From NCBI GenBank assembly GCA_036269075.1, contig DATASX010000017.1, positions 1 through 41,046 on the forward strand: DNA of 41,046 nt, given 5' to 3'. Every line of letters starts with the position of its first letter. Positions within the stretch are counted from its first letter, which is position 1. Made by a program: the position numbers and the translations under genes. The notes under the pieces were generated by a model that saw only the letters and a program-made list of their open reading frames with translations, was not told the origin of the DNA and ran no database searches. Below, piece by piece: positions 28,206 to 38,472 of this stretch. The stretch comes from Sporichthyaceae bacterium (GTDB lineage Bacteria > Actinomycetota > Actinomycetes > Sporichthyales > Sporichthyaceae).

Positions 28206-28715
28206 CTAGCGCTTGTCGCCGCCCCCGCCCAGCCAGGCGCGGCCGATTTCCTCCTCCTTGGTGAGGAACTTGATCAGCATCTCGGCGATGAAGCCCTCGA
28301 TCTTGCCGCCCACCAGCGGCACGTTGACCTTGATCTCCGCGTCGACCACGACGTCCGTCGAGTGCTGGTCGCCTGCCAGGTGCAGCGTCCCCTCGACCCC
28401 ACCGGGCTGCCCGGTCAACCCCGCTTGGAGCCGACCGGTCTGCTCGTCGGCCTCCAGGTCGGACGGGTGCCAGGTCTGCGTCTCGACGATCCGGATCTTG
28501 TCCCCGGTCAGCCTCTGCAGCATGCCCGGCAACTGGACTGCCATCAGTCGGTGGACCGTAATGATCACCTCGCCGTCGGGGGCGACCACCACGGACGAGT
28601 CGGCCTGCTCCGGGTTGCCCGCCTTCGCGCGCTGGGCCTGGAAGTCCGGGTCGGTGAGCATCCGGAACACCGCAGGGGCGGGGGCGTCGTAGTTCATCTC
28701 GTGGTGGAACTTCAT
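28206..28715 (-). CDS. DUF2505 family protein (START/polyketide-cyclase-like fold)
   Basis: This 169-residue protein begins MKFHHEMNYDAPAPAVFRMLTDPDFQ, the DUF2505 opening. It ends with VDAEIKVNVPLVGGKIEGFIAEMLIKFLTKEEEIGRAWL, where the paired beta strand and long C-terminal helix fit the helix-grip (START-like) fold that binds a hydrophobic ligand. The ligand is unknown. I use the ATG at 28715, since the upstream extension is basic and unlike the family. It is convergent with the response regulator and shares its terminator. A divergent gene for a secreted repeat protein begins 265 bases away; the region between them is AT-richer around 28800-28860 and probably carries both promoters. Confidence 0.87.
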   Translation of the reverse strand: MKFHHEMNYDAPAPAVFRMLTDPDFQAQRAKAGNPEQADSSVVVAPDGEVIITVHRLMAVQLPGMLQRLTGDKIRIVETQTWHPSDLEADEQTGRLQAGLTGQPGGVEGTLHLAGDQHSTDVVVDAEIKVNVPLVGGKIEGFIAEMLIKFLTKEEEIGRAWLGGGGDKR

Positions 28716-28979
28716 GCAGGGATTCTGCCGTGACGGGGACTCCGGACCCGAGACCTGGGTCTCATACGCAGACGGATTGAGCGTCTTTCGGCGAAAGTCA
28801 CGATTAATTCTGATGTTTGCGGCATGTCGTGTGTCCAATGTGACAGTTGGGGCTAAATCATCTTCGTTACGTCTTGCTTCCGGCGCGCGCGCCCGGAATC
28901 CGGACACCCCACGAACACGACCGGGCGGCTCAGCCGGAGAACTCCGGCCCCTCTCGGGCAGCCGACGAAGGGATTGAAG

Positions 28980-30221
28980 ATGCGCAGGATGTCCGTCCTA
29001 ACGGGCGCGGTCGCAATCGTCATGACGGCAGGAGCGTTCCTCGCCCCCGCCGCCGGCGCCGCGACGCACACCGACACGCCGGACCCGGGCGGCGACCCGG
29101 GTGTGAGCGCTCCGGCCAAGCCGGCCCAGGCCAGCAAGCACTCCACCCAGCCGGCCGTTCGGCCGGACAGCGACAACGACGACTCCGGCGCCGCCGGCTC
29201 GCAGCCCGGCAAGGCCGAGCCCAAGCTCGGTGCGCACCAGACCCGCACCTCCCACCAACTCGGCGACGCCTCGGGCGAGCAGGCAGGCAGCACCGGTCGG
29301 ACCGGCAAGGGCCTGGGCGACGAGGACTCCGAGTACAGCCAGCCGCAGTCCACCCACCCGCGGCACACCCGTCCGGTGAAGCCGGTGGGCGACTCCGCCG
29401 AGACCGGCACCCCGCGCGGCGATGCCAAGGGCGCGGACACCGGCGCGGCCGAGGGTGGCCATGCCACCAGCCACAACCCCGTAACCAGCCATAACCCCGT
29501 CACGAGCCACAACCCCGCAACCGGGGGCGCAGGTGCCGGCAAGTCCGCCGGTGTCGACGGCCAGGGCTCGACCCCGGGCATCACCAACGAGTCGCCCGAC
29601 GGACCCGGCCCGGTCAAGCCGAGCCACTCGGTCAAGCCCGCCGCCGGCGAGCAGACCGACGACCCGTCGGTCGCGCCGAACTCGACGACCCGTCCGCACC
29701 GCCCGCTCATGCACCGCCCGCTCATGCACCGCCCGCTCATGCACCGCCCGTTCGGCCCCCGCATGCACCGCATGCACCGCATCCACCGGATCCCGGGCCT
29801 GCGCCACGGCTACTACCGTCCGGGTCGCCACCTCGGCGAGATGACCCCGGCCGACCCGACCACCCCGACCACTCCGGGTGGTACGACCGGGGCCCCGCGC
29901 GCGCACGGCACGACCGGCAACCCGAGCACCATGGGCGAGCACCCGACGACCGGCACCCCCGGCACGATGGGCGAGCACGCCACCGGCGAGCACGCGACGA
30001 CCGGCACCCCCGGCACGCTGGACGAGCGGAGCACGCCGGGCGAGCCCGGCACCGCGATGGCTCCGCGCCGCACGCACCGTCTGCACACCCTGCGCCACCA
30101 CGCGCGGCCGATGCACCGCACCGCCGACTCGGACAGCGCCGACTCGATCAAGGCCCAGAACATCGGTGAGGGCCCGGCTCCGACGACCTCGAACTCCTCG
30201 ACCACCCCCGACCCGCGTTGA
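28980..30221 (+). CDS. secreted low-complexity protein with His/Met-rich repeats
   Basis: This 413-residue protein has a clear Sec signal peptide (VLTGAVAIVMTAGAFLAPAAGA, cut near residue 28) and otherwise a disordered, hydrophilic composition rich in Thr, Gly, Pro, His and Glu. Three repeat blocks are visible: SHNPVT three times (18-nt DNA units at 29466-29519), HRPLM three and a half times (15-nt units at 29696-29755) followed by MHRMHRIHR, and TTGTPGTMGEHAT-like units around 29930-30040. The His/Met block resembles copper- or nickel-binding sequences, but binding is not shown. No family is recognised. GAAGGG seven bases before ATG 28980 supports this start. A hairpin terminator follows. 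Confidence 0.75.
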   Translation: MRRMSVLTGAVAIVMTAGAFLAPAAGAATHTDTPDPGGDPGVSAPAKPAQASKHSTQPAVRPDSDNDDSGAAGSQPGKAEPKLGAHQTRTSHQLGDASGEQAGSTGRTGKGLGDEDSEYSQPQSTHPRHTRPVKPVGDSAETGTPRGDAKGADTGAAEGGHATSHNPVTSHNPVTSHNPATGGAGAGKSAGVDGQGSTPGITNESPDGPGPVKPSHSVKPAAGEQTDDPSVAPNSTTRPHRPLMHRPLMHRPLMHRPFGPRMHRMHRIHRIPGLRHGYYRPGRHLGEMTPADPTTPTTPGGTTGAPRAHGTTGNPSTMGEHPTTGTPGTMGEHATGEHATTGTPGTLDERSTPGEPGTAMAPRRTHRLHTLRHHARPMHRTADSDSADSIKAQNIGEGPAPTTSNSSTTPDPR

Positions 30222-30242
30222 TCTGACCAGCTTCACCGCTTT

Positions 30243-30272
30243 GGGGTGCCGGCCCGCCAGGGTCGGCACCCC
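30243..30272 (+). terminator. 9-bp GC-rich hairpin after the repeat protein
   Basis: GGGGTGCCG (30243-30251) pairs perfectly with CGGCACCCC (30264-30272). It lies 21 bases after the stop of the secreted repeat protein and 30 bases from the stop of the convergent glycosylase-like gene, so it can serve both. Confidence 0.7.
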
Positions 30273-30301
30273 GTCGTCGTTCCGAGGGACCTGACGGGGG
30301 A

Positions 30302-31480
30302 TCAGATCGCGGCCAACGCGGCTGCCAACGACGCGGCGGACTCCGGCGGTTCGACGCGTGCCAGCCGGATCTCGTCGCACCCGACCCAGGCCGCCGCCTC
30401 GTGCAGCGCGACGGCCATCGGCGCCACGGCCCGGGGGGAGTTCAGGAACACCGCGGGCGGGGCCAGGACCCGGCCGTCCCGTCTCGGGTCGACCCGGCCG
30501 ATCAGCCGCCCACCGGCCAGCAACGGCATCGCGAAGTACCCGTAGTCGCGCTTGGCGGCGGGCTTGTACGCCTCGAGTGCATGGGTGAACCCGAAGACCC
30601 GCCGGGTGCGCGCCCGGTCCCAGATCAACGAGTCGAACGGCGAGAGCAGGGTCGTGCGATGGCGGCCGCGGGTGTCCAACGCCGCCAGCGCCGCCGGGTC
30701 CGCCCAGGCCGGGTCGCGCCAGCCGGCGACGCTCACCGGAACCAGCCCGGACGCGGGCAGCGCCGCGGTGACGGCCTCGCGCGAGATACGCGGGTAGTCC
30801 GCCAGATCGGCGACGGTGGCCACGCCCAGGGCCGCCCCGCCCAGCGCCACCAGGCCACGGAAGCAGGCGGCGTCGTCGAGGGTGTCCGCGGCCCGTACCT
30901 CGGTTGCCAGGGCACGCTCCGGCAGGTCGTAGACCCGTCGCCAGCCCGCCCGGCGGGTGCACACGACCTCGCCGAGGTCGAGCATGAACTCGATCGCGAT
31001 CTTGCGCGGACCCCACGACCACCACTCGCCGGCGGTCTTGGCGCCGCCTAGTTCCTTGGTGGTGATCGGCCCCTCCGCCGCCAGGACGGCCCGGACGTCG
31101 GCGAACACCGAGTCGGCCGGGCGGTCGTGCCAGCGCATGCCGCGCTCGGCGAAGTGTCGGCGCCGGAAGGCGTACAACGGCCAGTCCGCGGCGGGGATCA
31201 CGCAGGCGGCGTGCGACCAGTACTCGACGGCGCCCCCGTCCCACAGGGCCGCCTCGACCGCGGGCCGACCGACCGGACCGAGCCGGGCGTACGGGACAAG
31301 CTGGTGCGAACGGGCCAGCACCGAGATCGTGTCCAGCTGGACGGCACCCAGCCGACGGTGCACCGAGCGCACCGCGGCGGCGCCGCGGCCGGCCCTGGGC
31401 GCGCCCAGGAAGCCTTGGGCGCGCAGCGTGATCCGGCGTGCCTCGTCGGCGGAAAGGGTGTCGCGCGTCGGCGTGGTCAC
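30302..31480 (-). CDS. YcaQ/AlkX-type winged-helix DNA glycosylase homologue (HTH_42 family)
   Basis: This 392-residue protein belongs to the family of Streptomyces AlkZ and E. coli YcaQ (AlkX), which remove bulky alkyl adducts and unhook interstrand cross-links made by nitrogen mustard-like toxins. The conserved N-terminal SADEARRITLRAQGF and RRLGAVQLDTISVLARSHQLV are present. The catalytic motif is QLD (residues 48-50), the Q-x-D form of the YcaQ branch rather than the Q-x-Q of AlkZ. DSLIWDRARTRRVFGFTHALEAYKPAAKRDYGYFAMPLLAG is the family's central signature. No antibiotic cluster is next to it, so a general repair role is more likely than self-resistance; activity is inferred from family. 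The start GTG at 31480 is plausible. Confidence 0.88.
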   Translation of the reverse strand: MTTPTRDTLSADEARRITLRAQGFLGAPRAGRGAAAVRSVHRRLGAVQLDTISVLARSHQLVPYARLGPVGRPAVEAALWDGGAVEYWSHAACVIPAADWPLYAFRRRHFAERGMRWHDRPADSVFADVRAVLAAEGPITTKELGGAKTAGEWWSWGPRKIAIEFMLDLGEVVCTRRAGWRRVYDLPERALATEVRAADTLDDAACFRGLVALGGAALGVATVADLADYPRISREAVTAALPASGLVPVSVAGWRDPAWADPAALAALDTRGRHRTTLLSPFDSLIWDRARTRRVFGFTHALEAYKPAAKRDYGYFAMPLLAGGRLIGRVDPRRDGRVLAPPAVFLNSPRAVAPMAVALHEAAAWVGCDEIRLARVEPPESAASLAAALAAI

Positions 31481-31501
31481 CGGGCGGGGCTCAGGGAGCG
31501 G

Positions 31502-31723
31502 TCAGTGCTCCTCGGTGGTGAAGTCGGCCATCATGTCGCAGGCGAACCCGAGCGCGGCCCCGGCGGCCGTGATTCCGCACCCGACCCAGAAGATCCACCA
31601 GATCGGGGGGTTCATGCAGAGGCCCACGCCGCCGATGGTGAAACCGACGACGATGATGAAGACGGCCAACCAGGAGATCGGTCGGCCGTTCGCGCCGTGG
31701 CCGGTGAACTGCGCCTGGGCCAT
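31502..31723 (-). CDS. small two-helix membrane protein (HGxxPAAW-like)
   Basis: This 73-residue membrane protein begins with AQFTGHGANGRPISWLAVFII, resembling the HG-x-x-P-A-A-W motif of a family of tiny actinobacterial membrane proteins, though here the spacing differs (HGANGRPISW). Two hydrophobic helices follow, about 20-40 and 44-65, with several Cys. Function is unknown. The ATG at 31723 has a good SD (TAGGAG, eight bases upstream); a GTG one codon earlier is also possible. It is likely cotranscribed with the glycosylase-like gene 22 bases downstream. Confidence 0.72.
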   Translation of the reverse strand: MAQAQFTGHGANGRPISWLAVFIIVVGFTIGGVGLCMNPPIWWIFWVGCGITAAGAALGFACDMMADFTTEEH

Positions 31724-31813
31724 CACGCCGCTCCTACCGTTGCTTGCCGCGAAACCGATCAGTCACAGCAAACTCTACCGATCCGCCGATCGACCCCTGC
31801 ACGTGGCCGGTCG

Positions 31814-32356
31814 TCACGGGGCCGGGTCGTCGGAGGAACGAAGGTGGTGCCCGGTGGGGCAGGTGTTCCCCGTGAGGTCCGGCGGACCGACAGCGAAGCC
31901 GCTGCGGCGGGCGAACGCGCACGCGACGGCGTCCCCGACCACATGGTCGAGCCGGATCCGTTCCAGGCCGAGAGCGCCGAAGCCCCAGCGCGTCAGCGTG
32001 GCCGCGGCGGCCGTTGCGATGCCCCGCCGGCGGGCGCCGGGGGCCACCCAGCCGACCAGCCGGGCCTCGTCCTCGACCAGCTCGCGCAGGTCGAACCCGC
32101 CGAGCAGTACCGCCGTGGTGGGCTCCTGCACAGCGAATGCCAGCTGCGCGCCCCGCTGCCACGCCTGCGCCCGGCCGCCGATCCACGCCCGGGCGCCCTC
32201 GAGGGTCGCGGCGGGCGGCCCGCCCGGCAGCCGACCCAGATCCGGGTCCCGGCAGGCCTCGAGCAGCTCGGCGGCGAGCCGTTCCTCCCACGGGCGCAGC
32301 TGGATCCGCCCGGCGGAGATCTCGACCGGTTCGGGCGGCAGGTCGCAGCTCGTCAC
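31814..32356 (-). CDS. GNAT-family N-acetyltransferase
   Basis: This 180-residue protein is an acetyl-CoA-dependent GNAT enzyme. ISAGRIQLRPWEERLAAELLEACRDPDLGR opens it in the manner of RimJ/RimL-like members. The acetyl-CoA pyrophosphate loop is VAPGARRRGIATAAAATLTRWGF (Q/RxxGxG/A type), and LGLERIRLDHVVGDAVACAFARRSGF is the usual C-terminal strand-helix. The substrate cannot be told from sequence. I start at the GTG at 32356; the longer frame to 32509 has a non-family N-terminus that overlaps the secA promoter region and repeat A. It is divergent from secA. Confidence 0.88.
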   Translation of the reverse strand: MTSCDLPPEPVEISAGRIQLRPWEERLAAELLEACRDPDLGRLPGGPPAATLEGARAWIGGRAQAWQRGAQLAFAVQEPTTAVLLGGFDLRELVEDEARLVGWVAPGARRRGIATAAAATLTRWGFGALGLERIRLDHVVGDAVACAFARRSGFAVGPPDLTGNTCPTGHHLRSSDDPAP

Positions 32357-32503
32357 GGGGCGGGACCCCGGCGCGCCGACGGCACGAAAGAACCCCCGGG
32401 CGCGCAACGCCCGGCTCGAACGTTGTCCCCATACGATGGCCAGTACGGCTGAACTGAGCTGTACCGAGGGCCTGCCCGAGGCACAGCCAGGAAGCCGAGC
32501 AAT

Positions 32504-32534
32504 GGACACAGCGGCTCTCGCTGCGCTCGCTCAC
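32504..32534 (-). repeat. dispersed repeat family A, diverged copy 5
   Basis: On the minus strand this copy reads GTGAGCGAGCGCAGCGAGAG and ends CTGTGTCC. The first ten bases are identical to the other copies and the remainder only similar, so I count it as a diverged member. It lies in the secA 5' region. Confidence 0.45.
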
Positions 32535-32587
32535 AGCCGCGCGCGATGCGCCGCATCGGTGCCGGAACAATCAGGGAGTTCGTCAGC

Positions 32588-35380
<2,793 letters not shown>

Positions 35381-35409
35381 CGACCACCCCCGGCCCCGCG
35401 TGCACCCCG

Positions 35410-35469
35410 ACTTCTGCTGCCTGTCCCACCTATCGGCCCCGGCTGATACGTGGGACACGCAGCAGAAGT
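35410..35469 (+). repeat. 60-nt hairpin repeat (family B, copy 2)
   Basis: Arms 35410-35434 and 35445-35469 pair at 23 of 25 positions around a 10-nt loop, the same geometry as the copy at 15281-15340. The 25-nt left arms of the two copies differ at only two positions. It lies 29 bases after the secA stop and about 45 bases before the PNPOx-like gene, so it could act as a terminator. Confidence 0.85.
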
Positions 35470-35515
35470 TGCTGTTCGGGGAAGGCTTTCGGGGACGGCG
35501 GTTGTTGCCGGCGGC

Positions 35516-36409
35516 ATGACCGATCAGTTGGGTTTCCACGAGGGCGAGGTCGCGGTCCAGCGCCGGGCCGGGTTGCACAGTGCGGCGATGGAACTGGTCG
35601 GCATGCTCGCCCCGCCGGTCCCCAGTCCCGGCCGGGCCCGGTTCCTGGCCGAGCGGAACTTCGCGGTGCTCGCCGCCCGCGACAGTGCCGCCCGGTTGTG
35701 GACCGCTCCGCTGTCCGGACCGCCGGGTTTCCTCGACCTGCGTGGCGATCGCCTGGCCGTGTACACCTTGCCGGCCGGCCGCCCCGAACCCCTGCCCGCC
35801 GGGCAACGGGTCGGGATGATCGTGATCGACCTGGTGACCCGCCGCCGGCTGCGGGTCAACGGCCGGCTGATCCAGGTGGGTCCGGACTGGTTCGGGATCG
35901 TCGTCGACCAGGCGTTCGGCAACTGCCAGAAATACATCCAGGCTCGGGAGTTGCGGCTCGTGCCCACCGACACCGCGGCGGCGCCGCGGCCGTCCACCGC
36001 CGCCGAGATCGCCGAGTTCGCCCGGTCGACCGACACGTTCTTCCTCGGAACCAGTCATCCCGAACTCGGCCCGGACGCCTCGCACCGTGGCGGCCGGCCG
36101 GGATTCCTGCGGGTCGACGAAGCGGGCCTGTGGTGGCCGGACTACCGGGGCAACAACATGTTCAACAGCTTCGGGAACCTGGCCGTCGACGACTCGGCCG
36201 CGCTGCTGGTCCCGGATTTCGCGGCCGGTCGGATGCTGCAACTGAGCGGCACCGCGGTGCTGGAATGGGGCGAGCCGGGGGAGCCCGGCGACGACGGCGG
36301 GACCGGCCGGCGCGTGCGTCTGGAGGTCGCCGACGCGGTCGTCGGGGGACTGCCGGTCCGCGCGGAGGCGGTGGAGGCCTCCCCGGCCAACCCGTCGGTC
36401 CGGAACTGA
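35516..36409 (+). CDS. pyridoxamine-5'-phosphate-oxidase-like flavin-binding protein
   Basis: This 297-residue protein shows the duplicated split-barrel pattern of PNPOx-like FMN proteins: ARFLAERNFAVLAARDSAARLWTAPLSGPPGF in the first half and FFLGTSHPELGPDASHRGGRPGFLRVDEAGLWWPDYRGNNMFNSFGNL in the second. The paired HRGG..GF and YRGN..F segments are typical of the family. The central NCQKYIQARE is a conserved turn of this subgroup. The true substrate is unknown; an F420- or FMN-dependent oxidoreductase is possible given the F420 genes in the window. ATG 35516 is the natural start. The gene stands alone after the secA hairpin. Confidence 0.86.
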   Translation: MTDQLGFHEGEVAVQRRAGLHSAAMELVGMLAPPVPSPGRARFLAERNFAVLAARDSAARLWTAPLSGPPGFLDLRGDRLAVYTLPAGRPEPLPAGQRVGMIVIDLVTRRRLRVNGRLIQVGPDWFGIVVDQAFGNCQKYIQARELRLVPTDTAAAPRPSTAAEIAEFARSTDTFFLGTSHPELGPDASHRGGRPGFLRVDEAGLWWPDYRGNNMFNSFGNLAVDDSAALLVPDFAAGRMLQLSGTAVLEWGEPGEPGDDGGTGRRVRLEVADAVVGGLPVRAEAVEASPANPSVRN

Positions 36410-36443
36410 CGCTGACGTTACGGGAGGTTGGGGGGTGCGCCGG

Positions 36444-37094
36444 TCAGGCGGAGCGGGAGCCGGCCTCGCGCAGCTTGCCGAGGTCGGCGGCCGTCCAGCC
36501 GGTCAACGTGTCGACGACCGTGCGCCCCGGACCGGATTCCAACCCGAGGACGTGCCTCACCGCCAACGTCGGAACCCCGGCGGCCACGGCCGAGGTGACC
36601 CCACGCGGGGAGTCCTCGATCGCCACGCAGTCCTGCGGCCGGGCGCCCAGCATCCGCGCGGCCAACAGGTACGGCTCCGGGTGGGGTTTCGGCCGGTCGA
36701 CCTCGTCGCCGGTCACCAGGGCGGAAAACGTGCCTGCCGGCAGGCCGTCGAGAACGGCCTCGGCGAACCGCCGCCACGACATCGTCACCAGCGCGCAGGG
36801 GATGCGCAGGGTGGCCAGTTCGGTCAGCAGTTCCTGCGCCCCGGGCCGCCACGGGATGTGCTCGCGGACGCGCGCCACGACCCCGTCGAGCAGGACCCGA
36901 ACGATCTCCTGCGGCGGCAGCGGCACGCGGCCGTGCTCGGCGATGTAGGCCGCGGACTCCAACAGGTCGCCGCCGACCAACTGATGCGCGTGATCCTCCG
37001 ACCACGACCCGCCGTAGGACTCCACGAGCGCGAACTCGCACTCGATCCAGTAGGGCTCGGTGTCGACCAGCGTCCCGTCCATGTCCCACAGCAC
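36444..37094 (-). CDS. HAD-superfamily phosphatase
   Basis: This 216-residue protein is a beta-phosphoglucomutase-like HAD hydrolase. Motif I is WDMDGTLVDTEP (Asp nucleophile and general-acid Asp near the N-terminus), motif II is ALVTMS, motif III is the Lys of DRPKPHPEPYL, and motif IV is AIEDSPRGVTSAVAAG. The helical cap lies between residues 20 and 90. The substrate is not determined, though small phosphosugars are typical. The frame has no start upstream of GTG 37094, which opens directly into motif I; the true N-terminus could be a few residues longer with an unusual start. It is on the same strand as the Rv3235-like gene, 86 bases downstream of it. Confidence 0.9.
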   Translation of the reverse strand: MLWDMDGTLVDTEPYWIECEFALVESYGGSWSEDHAHQLVGGDLLESAAYIAEHGRVPLPPQEIVRVLLDGVVARVREHIPWRPGAQELLTELATLRIPCALVTMSWRRFAEAVLDGLPAGTFSALVTGDEVDRPKPHPEPYLLAARMLGARPQDCVAIEDSPRGVTSAVAAGVPTLAVRHVLGLESGPGRTVVDTLTGWTAADLGKLREAGSRSA

Positions 37095-37180
37095 CGCGGC
37101 GGGCAGTTTCGAACTCGACAGGGCAGGTCTCCAGACACTCGACGGACCCCCGGGACGCTACCGGTGCCGCCCACAGCAGC

Positions 37181-37705
37181 TCAGCCAAGTTCCAGCGCGG
37201 TGCACACCCAGCGCCCGCCGCGGCTCTCGAGCCGGAAGGCCAGGGCCCGGGCGTGGTCGGCCCAGTGGATGGCCGCGGCGACCTCGACCACCAGAGCTGA
37301 GGGCCGGCACAGATGCAGCCTGCCCAGCCGGGCGTTGTGCCCACCCGGCTCCTCGCGACCGCGCGCCGCGGCCAGCGCCGCCCGACGTTCGATCAACCCG
37401 TGCACCGGGCGCGTTGTCCAGGTCGCCAGTTGCGCGACCGGGCGGGCACCGCTCAGCGTCTCCAGCAAGGCCTGCGCGAAGGTCGCGGACCATCGCCGGG
37501 GGTCACGGTCCAGCGGCTCCGGCCGCGCCGACGGGAGCGCGGCGCAGCGGGGCAGGGGCAACATGGGGATCGCGTCGGGCAGGTCGAACGCCAGTTGCAG
37601 GGGCTGGTGCCGCCGCGGGGCCGGCAGCCAGTCGGGAGCTGTGTCGAAGGGCGGCTCGACGGAGGGGGCGGGCACCAGTCGAGGGCGGGCGGCGAAGGTC
37701 GGCAT
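37181..37705 (-). CDS. Rv3235-family protein
   Basis: This 174-residue protein matches the actinobacterial Rv3235 family by its C-terminal core: FAQALLETLSGARPVAQLATWTTRPVHGLIERR, then a strand with LHLCRPSALVVEVAAAIHWADHARALAFRLESRGGRWVCTALELG. The N-terminal 60 residues are Pro/Ala-rich and probably disordered. Function is unknown. In Mycobacterium and Streptomyces the family also sits near secA, as here, and its genes are generally upstream of export-associated ones. The ATG at 37705 is clear. Confidence 0.87.
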   Translation of the reverse strand: MPTFAARPRLVPAPSVEPPFDTAPDWLPAPRRHQPLQLAFDLPDAIPMLPLPRCAALPSARPEPLDRDPRRWSATFAQALLETLSGARPVAQLATWTTRPVHGLIERRAALAAARGREEPGGHNARLGRLHLCRPSALVVEVAAAIHWADHARALAFRLESRGGRWVCTALELG

Positions 37706-37810
37706 CCAGGCTCCTGAGTCTGCGGATCGCGATCATCGACATGGAGTCCGTGGGCCGGGCCGCTGATACGTTCTGGTCCGGTCGGTTTGCGGTGCGGCGA
37801 CGGGGGCTGG

Positions 37811-38296
37811 ATGCGGGTCTACGTGCCGCTCACGTTGGTGCTGCTGCGGGCGGCGGTGGCTGCGGGCGGCCTGTCCACCGCGACGGCCTTCGCGGTGACC
37901 CCGGCGCTGCGCGAGTGGTACGCCTCGGGCGACACCGAGGAGCTGGAGTTCGCCGCGATGACCGACGCCGCCGAGGCCTCCCTGCGCCTGTTGGCTACCG
38001 ATCCGGACGCGCCGCGGCAGCGGGTGGTGATCGCCGCCGACGTCGTCGACGGGGTGGTCCGCCTCGACCCGGACCAGCACCCGGCGGCTCTGTCGGTACT
38101 CGAACCGATCCCGGTGGCCGACTTCGCCTCGGTCCACGTCGACGACCCCGGGGTCGCCGAGCAGATCCGGGACGCGGCCGCGTCGATCGCCGCCGCCGAC
38201 GCCGGGGACGAGGACGCGGCCTTCGTTGTCTCCGGCATCGAGGACCACCAGCTCCAGTGGTACGGCGTCCAGGAATTACCCGCGCTGCTGGGGTAG
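37811..38296 (+). CDS. DUF6912 family protein
   Basis: This 161-residue protein opens with MRVYVPLTLVLLRAAVAAGGLS, then FAVTPALREWYASGDTEELEFAAMTDAAEASLRLLA, the recognisable core of DUF6912, an actinobacterial family of unknown function usually found next to the Rv3235-like gene and secA. It appears cytosolic: the first segment is not a signal peptide but the first strand of a compact alpha/beta fold. A G-rich SD lies before ATG 37811. A TTA codon occurs near the end (38276), the third seen in this window. It is divergent from the Rv3235-like gene. Confidence 0.85.
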   Translation: MRVYVPLTLVLLRAAVAAGGLSTATAFAVTPALREWYASGDTEELEFAAMTDAAEASLRLLATDPDAPRQRVVIAADVVDGVVRLDPDQHPAALSVLEPIPVADFASVHVDDPGVAEQIRDAAASIAAADAGDEDAAFVVSGIEDHQLQWYGVQELPALLG

Positions 38297-38472
38297 AAGT
38301 GACCCATGGGTCGGCGCAAGCCGGCACCGGCATGGGGTCTTTCCGGCCAACACCCACCCGTCTGTCGCACGGAACCCCCCTTTCGGCGCACCGGACGTTT
38401 CGGCTGTTACATGCATCTCACACCGGGCCGTCGACGCCGTTAGTGTCCGGCCACCGTCGGAGGAGGTTCGCC

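Noticed and set aside
28730-28979. N-terminal extension of the DUF2505 protein to 28907
   Set aside because: The additional 64 residues are basic, unlike family members, and cover the AT-rich divergent promoter region; MKFHH is the family start.
29466-29755. CRISPR array, suggested by short direct repeats
   Set aside because: The repeats are back-to-back without spacers, keep the reading frame, and encode protein repeats; no cas gene is nearby.
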